Of a stretch of DNA of 64,000 nt, positions 8,534 through 17,572 are shown piece by piece. Source of the stretch: Clostridium sp. AWRP (GTDB lineage: Bacteria; Bacillota; Clostridia; Clostridiales; Clostridiaceae); NCBI RefSeq assembly GCF_004006395.2, contig NZ_CP029758.2, forward strand, positions 2,356,001 through 2,420,000, in the 5' to 3' direction. The notes under the pieces are model-generated. The model was given only the letters and a program-made list of their open reading frames with translations, ran no database searches and was not told the origin of the DNA. Position 1 is the first letter of the stretch. Every line of letters starts with the position of its first letter. The position numbers and the translations under genes are program-made.

Positions 8534-9934
8534 CTATTCCATTTCCTGTATACTTATTTGTCTTATATGTTTTGTGTGATTCCACTCCTTATTATTCTTG
8601 TCCAATATGCCCTGTATTGTTATAGGTATCCATGTTAAGGTATATATACCATATAAAAGATACCATATAAATATTTTAAAACAATTTTTACCACATAATA
8701 AAGATACACCTACTAAAAACACTAAGAGATACAATATGTTTCCAATTAGCATTTCATAGAAAGTTGGAGACGTAAATACATATGAAAGTACAATTATATT
8801 TAAAGAATACAATGCAAATACAGAAAACATTTTTTTAGAAAGTTTACTCTCTAAAAGCATTATTAAAGGAGTAAATAAAAACTGAAATATACTGAAAATT
8901 TTCCATTCAATCGATGAAAACAGCGAATTTACAACAAATATATTTAATCCATGTGGATTGTTGTTTTGCAGTATAGTTAAGAGTGCTGAGACTCCAAGTA
9001 ATAAAGTTACAAAAGGTTGTATTGTATATATTGCACAATCAAATGCTGTAAAGCTTCTGTTTACAATAGATTTTTTTATAAGCTTAAAGAAAAACCTAGA
9101 AGCAACATCAGTAAATCCCTGCATCCATCTTTTTCTTTGAGTCCAAGATTGTTTTAAGGTCAAAGGTTTTTCATCATAAACTATTGCATTGTGAGCCCAA
9201 CCAACTTTTTCGCCATTTAATACTAATTTGCATGTGAATTCCAAATCTTCTGTCAAGCAAGTAGCACCCCAACCTAATTTCTTCAATATATCTGTTTTCA
9301 TACAAAACCCAGTTCCACCTATTTGAGTTGACAATCCAAGATTTGATCTAGAAAGTTGAAAAAGTCTGTTTGTAGACCAGAAAGAAATTGAATAGGAACC
9401 TGTTATCCATGAATCATTTGGATTCTTGCTATCTATGTAACCTTGAACAACTTTATATCCTTTGCACAATTTGTAATTCATTTCAGTTAAAAAATTTTTT
9501 GAAACTAAATTATCTGCATCAAAGATAGCTATGGCATCGTATTTACGATCCATTTTAAATATTTTGTTAAACATCCATTCAAGAGCATAACCTTTTCCTT
9601 TTTTATCAGGAACTTTTCTTTCGCATACATTAACGCCGTATTTTTTTGATATAGCTGCAGTATTATCGTCACAATTATCTGCAATGACAAAAATATCATA
9701 CATATTTTTAGGATAATCAATGTCTTTTAAACTTTCTATTATTTGTGCAATTACCATTTCTTCATTATGAGCTGCCACTAAAAGTGCAAAAGTATTTTTA
9801 GGTGTACATTTTTCAGCGCCATTATCCTTTTTTTTGTATAATCCAAATAGAGAAAGTATCAGGTAGTAAGATGCAAGTATACAAACTAATATTTGGAAAA
9901 TAAATGTAGAATTAAAAATAAACCCTTTCATCAT
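8534..9934 (-). CDS. Membrane family 2 glycosyltransferase
   Basis: The product is 466 aa. An N-terminal membrane segment (residues about 8-30) is followed by a cytoplasmic GT2 domain with nucleotide-sugar and metal motifs (FDADN at about residue 144, TCLTEDLEF, and the acceptor motif QRKRWMQG), and then at least four C-terminal membrane helices. This is the processive BcsA/NodC/IcaA-type layout. It probably makes or extends a surface polysaccharide or glycolipid at the membrane. No PilZ domain was seen. It is a single gene, divergent from yedF across a 247-bp gap. Confidence 0.85.
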   Translation of the reverse strand: MMKGFIFNSTFIFQILVCILASYYLILSLFGLYKKKDNGAEKCTPKNTFALLVAAHNEEMVIAQIIESLKDIDYPKNMYDIFVIADNCDDNTAAISKKYGVNVCERKVPDKKGKGYALEWMFNKIFKMDRKYDAIAIFDADNLVSKNFLTEMNYKLCKGYKVVQGYIDSKNPNDSWITGSYSISFWSTNRLFQLSRSNLGLSTQIGGTGFCMKTDILKKLGWGATCLTEDLEFTCKLVLNGEKVGWAHNAIVYDEKPLTLKQSWTQRKRWMQGFTDVASRFFFKLIKKSIVNRSFTAFDCAIYTIQPFVTLLLGVSALLTILQNNNPHGLNIFVVNSLFSSIEWKIFSIFQFLFTPLIMLLESKLSKKMFSVFALYSLNIIVLSYVFTSPTFYEMLIGNILYLLVFLVGVSLLCGKNCFKIFIWYLLYGIYTLTWIPITIQGILDKNNKEWNHTKHIRQISIQEME

Positions 9935-10181
9935 AAAATCCTTCCTTAATATATTTACTCTATTATTTTATATAACGAATAAACATAATTATCGTATATC
10001 ATAATACCACAAATTTTTAGTTATACTGTATTTGTTGTAATATTCTGATTAATATATATATCCACACTATAAATTTTTTTAATAGTCAAGTGACTTTATA
10101 TTACTAAAAAATATAATTTGCATATTTTCAACTATGTTATAATTATCATGAAACATAGATATTTTAAGGGGTGATAAAATA

Positions 10182-10763
10182 ATGGAACATATAATAAATT
10201 GTAAAGGTCTAAAATGTCCTCAACCAGTAATAAATACTAAAAAATACTTTGATTCCATAGAGGAAGGAACTGCTACTGTTGTTGTAGATAATGAAGTCTC
10301 AAAAAATAACGTATGCAAGTTTGCTAAGAACAATAGTTTTACTGCCAAAGTAGAACAAAAGGAAGATCTATTCTATATAACTATTAAAAAAGATATTAGT
10401 AGTTGTGAACTATGTGATTGTAACGAAGAAACATTTACAATAGTTATATCAAATAATAAACTTGGACTTGGCGATGATAAACTTGGAACCACTTTAATGA
10501 AAAGTTATCTATATGCACTGAGTGAAAGCAAATATCTTCCAACTAACTTAATATTTTTAAATGGTGGTGTAAAACTAACAGTGGACAGTTCCGATTGCAT
10601 TGACAATTTAAAAGTGCTTGATAAAAAAGGAGTAAATATATACAGCTGTGGAACTTGCCTTGATTTCTATGGCTTAAAAGAAAAATTATCTGTAGGTGAA
10701 ATAACTAATATGTATGATATAGTTGAAAAAATGAATTCTTCAGATAAAACTATAAAGCTGTAA
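10182..10763 (+). CDS. yedF: Sulfurtransferase-like selenium metabolism protein YedF
   Basis: The 193-aa protein has a TusA/SirA domain at the N-terminus with the CPxP motif (CKGLKCPQPVINTKKYF) and a DsrE-like C-terminal half with cysteines (YSCGTCLDFYG). This two-domain form is the YedF family, which co-occurs with selenium use, although its biochemical role is unproven. No selD or selA is present in the window. The ATG follows AAGGGGTGAT. Confidence 0.88.
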   Translation: MEHIINCKGLKCPQPVINTKKYFDSIEEGTATVVVDNEVSKNNVCKFAKNNSFTAKVEQKEDLFYITIKKDISSCELCDCNEETFTIVISNNKLGLGDDKLGTTLMKSYLYALSESKYLPTNLIFLNGGVKLTVDSSDCIDNLKVLDKKGVNIYSCGTCLDFYGLKEKLSVGEITNMYDIVEKMNSSDKTIKL

Positions 10764-10785
10764 TTTAAGTATTTACATTCACCTG

Positions 10786-10837
10786 TTCATCAGATATAAC
10801 GAAAAGCTACTCATTTCTTTTCATTATATCTGATGAA
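10786..10837. terminator. Bidirectional terminator between yedF and the amidase gene
   Basis: TTCATCAGATATAA and TTATATCTGATGAA form a perfect 14-bp stem, with an inner GAAAAG/CTTTTC extension. It lies between two convergent genes. Confidence 0.75.
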
Positions 10838-10878
10838 ATTACAATATTCAGTTTAATAATTAATCATCTTATTAATTT

Positions 10879-11712
10879 TTAGTGTAAAAGAGTTAGGTCA
10901 TATATATCTTTTCTTCTGTTTTTAATAATAGGTAAAGATTCTCTAACCTCATTTATATAGTCTAAATCTAATTCAGATATTAGTATTCCCTCTTTTTCAT
11001 CTAATATATCTGTTATTGTTCCCCAAGGATTTACTACAAGGGAATGTCCATAAGCTACATAAGAATAATTTATATCTCTAGCAGGTGATATTCCTGCTAT
11101 GTAAATTTGATTATCCACTGCTCTGCTTCTAAACAAAAGTTCCCAATGAGCTGGACCAGTAGTCATGTTAAAGGCTGCTGGAATAAATACTATTTTAGTA
11201 CCATTAAGAGCCATTAATCGTATGAGTTCAGGAAATCTTATGTCATAACAAATCGCTATACCTATCTTTCCCCATTTTGTATCTATTATTGTAATTTTAT
11301 TACCTGGAGTTAAAACTTTAGATTCTTTAAAAGTCATTCTATTTTTTATATCTATATCGAATAAATGTATTTTCCTATGTTTACCGATTAAATTTCCGTC
11401 CTTATTGAATACAAAAGAAGTATTATAGACATTCCCCTTGCTGTCAAGTTCTGGTATAGAACCTCCTATTAAAAGTATCCTTTTTTCTCTTGATATAGAG
11501 GAAAGCATTTTTAAGGTATCACCATAACAATATTCTGATTCTGCATATTTTCTAAAATTTTTGATGTCATAAGGACAGTTAAACATCTCAGGTAGAGCTA
11601 CTATATCTGCACCTTTATCTGTAGCTTGTACTATCATGTTTTTTGCCTTTTCTATATTACTTTTTTTAGAAGAACTTAAAACTTTCATTTGGCATAAACC
11701 TATCTTTACCAC
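10879..11712 (-). CDS. Carbon-nitrogen hydrolase (nitrilase superfamily, omega-amidase-like)
   Basis: The 277-aa protein carries the Glu-Lys-Cys triad of the nitrilase superfamily: Glu in ALPEMFNCPYD, Lys in GKHRKIHLFDID and Cys in GIAICYDIRFPEL. The order and spacing are closest to the Nit2/omega-amidase branch, which hydrolyses 2-oxoglutaramate or 2-oxosuccinamate. The substrate is inferred from family only. It is a single gene. Confidence 0.85.
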   Translation of the reverse strand: MVKIGLCQMKVLSSSKKSNIEKAKNMIVQATDKGADIVALPEMFNCPYDIKNFRKYAESEYCYGDTLKMLSSISREKRILLIGGSIPELDSKGNVYNTSFVFNKDGNLIGKHRKIHLFDIDIKNRMTFKESKVLTPGNKITIIDTKWGKIGIAICYDIRFPELIRLMALNGTKIVFIPAAFNMTTGPAHWELLFRSRAVDNQIYIAGISPARDINYSYVAYGHSLVVNPWGTITDILDEKEGILISELDLDYINEVRESLPIIKNRRKDIYDLTLLH

Positions 11713-11959
11713 AGAAACACCTCTTAAAATTAAATCATTTTATTTAATCGTTAAAATATATTATAGCCATAAGTTGTATAATTTATATTATAACATTAAC
11801 TATAATTTATTACTCCAAACTATTTAAGTTTTCGTAAAAATTTCATAATTTAATAATGTTTATTGTTTTTAGAATTACTGCAAAGAATCTATTGCTTAAA
11901 AATAGGTAAAATTATATAATTTTTATGATATTACTATAAGATAAGAGGGAGATTATTTA

Positions 11960-12715
11960 ATGAAACAACATTCACTTTCAAGGACTGAATTATTAATTGG
12001 TAAAGAAGCTTTGGAAAAATTGAAGAATAGTACAGTGGTTATATTTGGATTAGGCGGCGTAGGTAGTTTTAGTCTTGAAGCTATAGCCAGAGCAGGTATA
12101 GGCCATATTGTAATTGTAGATGATGACACTGTTTGTTTAACAAATATAAATAGACAAATACAAGCTAATTTTCATACAATAGGTAAATATAAAGCAGATG
12201 TTTTAAGAGATAGGGTTTTGGACATAAATCCAAATTGTAAAATAGAAGCTTACAAAACCTTTGTAAAGGAAGACAACATAGATGAAATCATACCAGATAA
12301 AACAGATTATGTAATAGATGCAGTGGATACCGTATCTTCAAAAATATCCTTAATAATGTGGTGTAAAAAACACAATGTTGATATAATAAGCTGCATGGGT
12401 ACTGGAAATAAATTAGACCCTACTAAATTTAAGATAGCTGATATATATGATACGAAAATATGCCCTTTGGCTAAAGTTATGAGACATGAACTTAGAAAAA
12501 GAGGTATAGATAAAGTAAAAGTACTTTATTCAGAAGAAGTCCCTAGAAAACCAAAGATAGATGAGGTTGTAACTTGCAAAGAAGGATGTGTATGTGCAGG
12601 AGGATCTAGAAAATGTCTTGCCAAACGTCAGATACCGGCTAGTAATTCTTTTGTACCTCCTGTAGCAGGAATGATAATAGGCGGAGAGGTTATAAAAGAT
12701 ATAATAGATATCTAA
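11960..12715 (+). CDS. tcdA: tRNA threonylcarbamoyladenosine dehydratase
   Basis: This 251-aa ThiF/E1-like protein has the ATP-binding signature GLGGVGSFSLEAIARAGIG, the adenylation motif VDDDTVCLTNINRQ, a redox cysteine pair region (CKEGCVCAGGSRKC) and ends in the PVAGMIIGGEVIKDI segment. TcdA (CsdL/YgdL) cyclises t6A to ct6A in tRNAs reading ANN codons. The ATG follows AGAGGGAG. It stands alone, convergent with mobA. Confidence 0.92.
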   Translation: MKQHSLSRTELLIGKEALEKLKNSTVVIFGLGGVGSFSLEAIARAGIGHIVIVDDDTVCLTNINRQIQANFHTIGKYKADVLRDRVLDINPNCKIEAYKTFVKEDNIDEIIPDKTDYVIDAVDTVSSKISLIMWCKKHNVDIISCMGTGNKLDPTKFKIADIYDTKICPLAKVMRHELRKRGIDKVKVLYSEEVPRKPKIDEVVTCKEGCVCAGGSRKCLAKRQIPASNSFVPPVAGMIIGGEVIKDIIDI

Positions 12716-12723
12716 ACTCATAT

Positions 12724-12768
12724 AAAGATACAGGCTTTAATTACTTATATTTTAGTCTGTGTCTTTTT
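12724..12768. terminator. Terminator between tcdA and mobA
   Basis: Imperfect stem AAAGATACAGGCT/AGTCTGTGTCTTT followed by T residues on the plus strand, between convergent genes. Confidence 0.55.
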
Positions 12769-12789
12769 AATTTGTAAAGAAATATTGCA

Positions 12790-13392
12790 TTAATCTTGTT
12801 TATATTTACCATATATGTTGTCTAGATCGCTTTTGTAATTCAAATTGGTAAACATGCCTAGTGAATTATCATATTTTTCTTTTATAGTTTCTGGTATATA
12901 TTTTATATTAGTACCTTCTATTATTTTTCTAATAGATAATCTTCCAGCATCTATACCCCGTTTAAAATAAGGTACAAGATCTTTAGAATAAAAAGAATAC
13001 AAGGGCTCTATATCTTTTCCATTGTGAGCCATTATAACATGAAAATTTTTTTCTTTTGTAAAATTCATCATATATTTTATATATTCTAAATTTACAAAAG
13101 GCATATCACAGGCTATAAAAAATGTATATGGAGATGAAGAATAATTAAGTCCTGTAAATATTCCACCTGCAGGTCCATATTCTTTTTTTAAGTCTTCTAG
13201 TACAGTGTATTTTATATTTCCAAATTTATATTTGTTTTCAGCTACAAAAACTACTTCATCAAATATATTCTCTAGCTTTTCGGCTGTTATTTCTACTAGA
13301 AATTTTTCTCCTATTTTTATTTTACTTTTGTCAAATCCCATCCTTTTACTTTTTCCACCACATAAAATTACTGCTGTATATTTTTCTTTCAA
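12790..13392 (-). CDS. mobA: Molybdenum cofactor guanylyltransferase
   Basis: The 200-aa protein has the nucleotidyltransferase signature LCGGKSKRMGFDKSKI at its N-terminus, EYGPAGGIFTGL, and the FIACDMPFVN metal motif. MobA attaches GMP to molybdopterin to give MGD for Mo/W enzymes such as formate dehydrogenase. No other molybdenum cofactor genes are in the window. Confidence 0.9.
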   Translation of the reverse strand: MKEKYTAVILCGGKSKRMGFDKSKIKIGEKFLVEITAEKLENIFDEVVFVAENKYKFGNIKYTVLEDLKKEYGPAGGIFTGLNYSSSPYTFFIACDMPFVNLEYIKYMMNFTKEKNFHVIMAHNGKDIEPLYSFYSKDLVPYFKRGIDAGRLSIRKIIEGTNIKYIPETIKEKYDNSLGMFTNLNYKSDLDNIYGKYKQD

Positions 13393-13633
13393 GTTTTTCC
13401 CTCCTAAGTACGTTTTCTTTTATATTTTATCATTTATTTTTTGTAATATCTAGTTTGGTTTACATTTTTTTAATTTACATAATATTTATACTGTTAACTA
13501 ATTGTATTTATAAAAGAAATATAAGACTTTACTAAAAAAATTTATTCATTTTTATCAAAAAAATATATACTATAAATATATATATGCTACTATATATTTA
13601 AACTACAAATTAGCTAGAAGGAGACTTTTTAAA

Positions 13634-14653
13634 ATGTTTGATTCTAAATACAAACCTATGGACAAAATACTATGGAAAGGCAGAGTTGATAGTGAAACTA
13701 ATTTTGATGCTTTCAGATGGCATCAATGGATTAAGTGCATTGATTTAAGGAAAGATGACATTTCTCCTTATACCGGCAAGCTGGGATTTGGTTTTATTGG
13801 ATTTTGCTGCGATGAAGGTGTAAGACGCAATAATGGAAGAACAGGTGCTTCAAAAGGTCCAGAAAGTATTAGAAAAGAAATGGCAAACCTTCCTTGTTTT
13901 TTTACAAAAGACGTTAATTTATTTGACTTTGGAAATATTATTTGTGATGATAATTCTCTAGAAGAAAGTCAGAAGATACTTTCAAAAGCAGTATCTAAAA
14001 TATTAAGTTTAAATCTTTTCCCCATAATTCTAGGTGGAGGCCATGAAACCACTTTTGGACATTACAAAGGAGTTTTAAATCACTTAAGTAAACATACTAA
14101 AACCCCTGATATTGGTATTATAAATTTTGATGCTCATTTTGACCTTAGACCTTATGAAAATGGTGCTAGTTCAGGAACAATGTTTAGGCAGATTCATGAT
14201 CTTAACATAGATAAAGGAATTGACTATTCATATTTTTGCATGGGAATACAAAATCACAGTAATACTGTAGATCTTTTTAAAACTGCACATAAATTTGGAG
14301 TAAAATATGTACTAGCTAAAGACGTAACTAACGATACTGAGTGGAATACCTTAGACAAGCTGAATGATTTTATTAAAAAGCACGATAATATTTACATAAC
14401 AATATGCTCTGACGTATTTACTTCATCTTACGCACCTGGAGTAAGTGCTACCCAATCCCTTGGCCTTGACCCAGAAAAAGTTTTGAAATTCTTAAAATAC
14501 ATATTAAAATCCAACAAGGTAGTAAGTTTTGACATATGTGAAGTTTCTCCTAGGTTTGATCAGGATAAAACTACAGCAAATTTAGCTGCTGTCATAATAT
14601 TTTCAGTAGTAAACACATTATGTACAATAAATAATCTATTTGTAGGTTATTAA
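13634..14653 (+). CDS. hutG: Formimidoylglutamase (arginase/ureohydrolase family)
   Basis: The 339-aa ureohydrolase shows GGGHETTFGH, NFDAHFDLRP and a C-terminal SDVFTSSYAPGVSA segment, the metal-binding blocks of the arginase family, with the longer N-terminus (GFCCDEGVRRNNGRTGASKGPESIR) typical of formimidoylglutamases. It would hydrolyse N-formimino-L-glutamate to glutamate and formamide. In the third block the first metal aspartate position reads Cys (TICSDV). It is monocistronic, on the opposite strand to the other hut genes, with an AGAAGGAG ribosome binding site. The 241-bp gap upstream of it holds no other gene. Confidence 0.88.
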   Translation: MFDSKYKPMDKILWKGRVDSETNFDAFRWHQWIKCIDLRKDDISPYTGKLGFGFIGFCCDEGVRRNNGRTGASKGPESIRKEMANLPCFFTKDVNLFDFGNIICDDNSLEESQKILSKAVSKILSLNLFPIILGGGHETTFGHYKGVLNHLSKHTKTPDIGIINFDAHFDLRPYENGASSGTMFRQIHDLNIDKGIDYSYFCMGIQNHSNTVDLFKTAHKFGVKYVLAKDVTNDTEWNTLDKLNDFIKKHDNIYITICSDVFTSSYAPGVSATQSLGLDPEKVLKFLKYILKSNKVVSFDICEVSPRFDQDKTTANLAAVIIFSVVNTLCTINNLFVGY

Positions 14654-14690
14654 AAAATATGTCCTGCTTTAAAGGCAGGACATATTTTTT
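14652..14690. terminator. Strong bidirectional terminator between hutG and the chemoreceptor
   Basis: A perfect stem AAAAAATATGTCCTGC/GCAGGACATATTTTTT with a 7-nt loop, T-rich on both sides. Confidence 0.9.
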
Positions 14691-16683
14691 AAATTTTAAA
14701 TTTTTTAACTATACTATTTAACTTTTCTGCTAATTGCTCTTCCCTTTCGGCTGTTGATACTATTTTCTCTATATGTGCAGAAGTTTCATCAATGTTTCCT
14801 CTTATTGTCTCTGCATTTTCAGAAGATTTAAATGCATTTTGTGCCATATTTTGTACTACATCATTCATTTGGCTTACAGTAGCATTTAATTCTTCTGACA
14901 TAGACGCTACATCATAAGACATCTTATTTAAAAATTCAGCATCCTTGTAATACTTGTCTCCTGTATCTCTGAAGGCTTCTAATTGGGGATCTACATTTTC
15001 GTGTATAAAATCCAGTATATCATTTCCGTTACCCGAGCAAGACTTAAAAGCTTCATATACCTTTGAAATAGTACCCTGAATAGCTACAACAGCCTGTGAG
15101 GACTGTTCTGCAAGTCTTCTTACCTCTCCTGCTACTACTTCAAATCCTTTGCCCTTTTCCCCTGCTCTAGCTGCTTCTATAGCTGCATTTAATGCCAATA
15201 GTTCTGTATTTTCTGCTATACTTGCAATGGTATCTGCCATAACTTTTATATTTTCTACTACTTTGATGTCCTCAATTACTTTTAGCATTTTTTCTCGTTT
15301 TTCTTCATATATTTTTCTCGTTTTCTCTATGGATTCACCTGTTTTATTTCGTATATCCACAGCTGTATTTTGAATTTGCTCTGCACTACTATTTCCCTCT
15401 ACAGCCCTTTCAGATAACTGGTTTACATTTCCACCTATTTCTTCTATAGAGGCACTTATTTCTTCTGATACTGCGCTTGTTTCCTGTATGCTGTCTACTA
15501 TATTTTTTACTGCACTATTCATAGTTTCAGACTTTAAAGATAACTGCTCTGCAAGCTTAGTTAATTCCGTACTAGATTTATTTATATCATCTGAATCACC
15601 CAGTATTTCTTTTACAAGTTGAACCAGTTCCTTATGCATTATATTAAAAGAATTTGATAGTTTACCTATTTCATCTTTATAATTTAGCAGGTAATCGTAT
15701 TTATCATCATAAGTTAAATCAAACTTAGATATTTTATCTGCCATCTTTGATAGAGATAATATAGGATCTCCTATTTTTTTACCAAAATATACAGAAACCA
15801 TAAAAGCTGCAATTATACATAGAACAATAATTATTATAAAGGATTTCACTAAACTTTGAAGTGGTTTAGTAAGTTCGGATACAGGTACTGAAAATCCAAC
15901 TGTCCAGTTACTGGATGGTATTTTGGAAGTTACAAAATATTTTTCACCACCATCATAATCTTTTAACTTTACAAAATTACTACTTAAAATATTTTTAAAT
16001 TGTCCATTCATGACATTATTCACATTTTGAAGTTTTTTATCTTTAGGCTGAAAATCTTTATTTGGATGAATTATAAAATCGTTGTCACTATCTATCAAAA
16101 ATCCATAGCTATTACTTATTACTTTAGACTTTTGAACAATATTTGTAATTGTCTGCAGATCAATATTATAAGCCAGAGCTCCAACTGTAACTCCATTTTC
16201 AACTATAGGTCTTCCTATAGTTATTACCATTCTATTTATCTGCTTGTCCAAATAAGGAGAAGAATAAATTATCCCTTTTTTCTCTAAAGCTTTCTTGTAC
16301 CATTCCCTCTGAGTACCGTCATATCCAGCTGGAGGCACCCATCCACCAGCATCAATGAGACTTTTATCTGCTAGCACAATATATATGTCTGTAGCAGATT
16401 TATTATCCTTTAATTTTTGCTGAAGATAACTAAGTACGTTATCCTTTTGTGCAATATTTATGTTTTCCACAGAATCTCCAATTTCATTTACTATTTTTCC
16501 ATATCCATCAAACCACTTATCAATTGTCTCTGCATACTTGTCTGATGAAACTAAAATTTTATCTTTGGATTGATTTGTAACAACCTTATAAGATATGTAA
16601 TATGTAACTGCAGACGATATCAATAAACTAAAAACACATATTAATGAAGCAAGTACTACTATTTTTGATTTAATACTTTTCAT
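14689..16683 (-). CDS. Methyl-accepting chemotaxis protein with dCache sensor
   Basis: The 664-aa transducer has an N-terminal membrane helix (about residues 8-30), an extracellular double-Cache domain (about 35-275, with the ligand-pocket block WYKKALEKKGIIYSSPYLD), a second helix (about 280-300), HAMP (about 301-355) and a cytoplasmic signalling domain containing the invariant hairpin tip (IAENTELLALNAAIEAARAGE, read across about 21 residues around position 495). dCache receptors usually bind amino acids or small carboxylates. Placement beside hut genes hints at a histidine-type ligand, but this is inference. Confidence 0.92.
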   Translation of the reverse strand: MKSIKSKIVVLASLICVFSLLISSAVTYYISYKVVTNQSKDKILVSSDKYAETIDKWFDGYGKIVNEIGDSVENINIAQKDNVLSYLQQKLKDNKSATDIYIVLADKSLIDAGGWVPPAGYDGTQREWYKKALEKKGIIYSSPYLDKQINRMVITIGRPIVENGVTVGALAYNIDLQTITNIVQKSKVISNSYGFLIDSDNDFIIHPNKDFQPKDKKLQNVNNVMNGQFKNILSSNFVKLKDYDGGEKYFVTSKIPSSNWTVGFSVPVSELTKPLQSLVKSFIIIIVLCIIAAFMVSVYFGKKIGDPILSLSKMADKISKFDLTYDDKYDYLLNYKDEIGKLSNSFNIMHKELVQLVKEILGDSDDINKSSTELTKLAEQLSLKSETMNSAVKNIVDSIQETSAVSEEISASIEEIGGNVNQLSERAVEGNSSAEQIQNTAVDIRNKTGESIEKTRKIYEEKREKMLKVIEDIKVVENIKVMADTIASIAENTELLALNAAIEAARAGEKGKGFEVVAGEVRRLAEQSSQAVVAIQGTISKVYEAFKSCSGNGNDILDFIHENVDPQLEAFRDTGDKYYKDAEFLNKMSYDVASMSEELNATVSQMNDVVQNMAQNAFKSSENAETIRGNIDETSAHIEKIVSTAEREEQLAEKLNSIVKKFKI

Positions 16684-16754
16684 AAATAATCTCCTATTTT
16701 GTTATATTTTTCTTAAATTATTATGGCTATCACAATAAAACGTATCAACTTAAA

Positions 16755-16854
16755 GGGGCTGCCGCACTAAGAAATTTACATACAATATATTGCTTTATAA
16801 GCCACTTGCTAATACAATATGTTGTAGAATTTATTTTTAGTTCTACAGCCCCCC
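16755..16854. mobile_element. 100-bp MITE-like element with terminal inverted repeats
   Basis: The ends are related inverted repeats: the left begins GGGGCTGCCGCACTAAGAAA and the right, on the other strand, begins GGGGCTGTAGAACTAAAAAT (16 of 20 identical). There is no ORF inside; two ACAATATRTTG words lie in the middle. The G4-CTG end with an ACTAA block resembles ends of DDE transposons, so a non-autonomous element is likely. No parental transposase is in the window. It sits between fchA and the chemoreceptor gene. Confidence 0.55.
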
Positions 16855-16896
16855 AATATCAATACATTTCATCATAAAATTATTGTAAATTACTAT

Positions 16897-17535
16897 TTAT
16901 TTTAATTTTTCATCTATAATTTCCATAATTTCTTTCTTTTTACCAGTGCTTTTTTTCAACAGCTTGCTGCATTCATCCATCATTTTTTTCTTATAAACTT
17001 CATCTTTGATACCCTGAATGTTTATCTTTACATTAAGTAAAGCTCCTTCTATTGCCGTCTCTGTCAATGAAGCTGCAACACCAGCATCTGAAATTGCATT
17101 TTTGTTTCCATAATTTACTGCTATTTCTATGTAAGAATACAGTTTGTAAGCACTTTTAGCTACTTCAAAAGGTATATTTTGTGCATTTTCATTACCTTTT
17201 TTTATAGCTTCTTTTCTAACCTTTATTTCTTCTTCTGTTTTTTTAGGCATCTTGTATGCCTTCATCACAGATAAAAAAGCATCTGTGTCTTTTTCCATAA
17301 AATTCAAGAAATCTTTTTTACACAAGGTTACTTCCTCTAAGGAAGTATCAATATTCTTTTTTATAGAATCATCATATTCTAAATATTCCTTCTTACCTAT
17401 AGTCAAATTAAACACCATACTTGCTAGAGCACCAGCCATACTTGCTGAAAGAGCAGCAATGCTTCCACCACCTGGTGCTGGTGAATTAGAACCCAATTCT
17501 TCTATAAAATCTTTTAATTTTAAATCTTGCAGCAT
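16897..17535 (-). CDS. fchA: Formiminotetrahydrofolate cyclodeaminase
   Basis: The 212-aa protein is of the FTCD_C/FchA family: the N-terminal block ELGSNSPAPGGGSIAALSASMAGALASMV is diagnostic (residues about 12-40, quoted in part) and the DAGVAASLTETAIEGALLNV helix follows. It converts 5-formimino-THF to 5,10-methenyl-THF with release of ammonia, the partner step to FtcD. It is the last gene of the unit that also carries hutI (37-bp gap). Confidence 0.92.
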   Translation of the reverse strand: MLQDLKLKDFIEELGSNSPAPGGGSIAALSASMAGALASMVFNLTIGKKEYLEYDDSIKKNIDTSLEEVTLCKKDFLNFMEKDTDAFLSVMKAYKMPKKTEEEIKVRKEAIKKGNENAQNIPFEVAKSAYKLYSYIEIAVNYGNKNAISDAGVAASLTETAIEGALLNVKINIQGIKDEVYKKKMMDECSKLLKKSTGKKKEIMEIIDEKLK

Positions 17536-17572
17536 ATTTTCTCCCCCTAAAATAAAATATCTACTCCATTTT

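Noticed and set aside
13634..14653. Agmatinase or arginase
   Set aside because: The long N-terminal region and TICSDV...APGVSA block, together with the hut context, fit formimidoylglutamase better.
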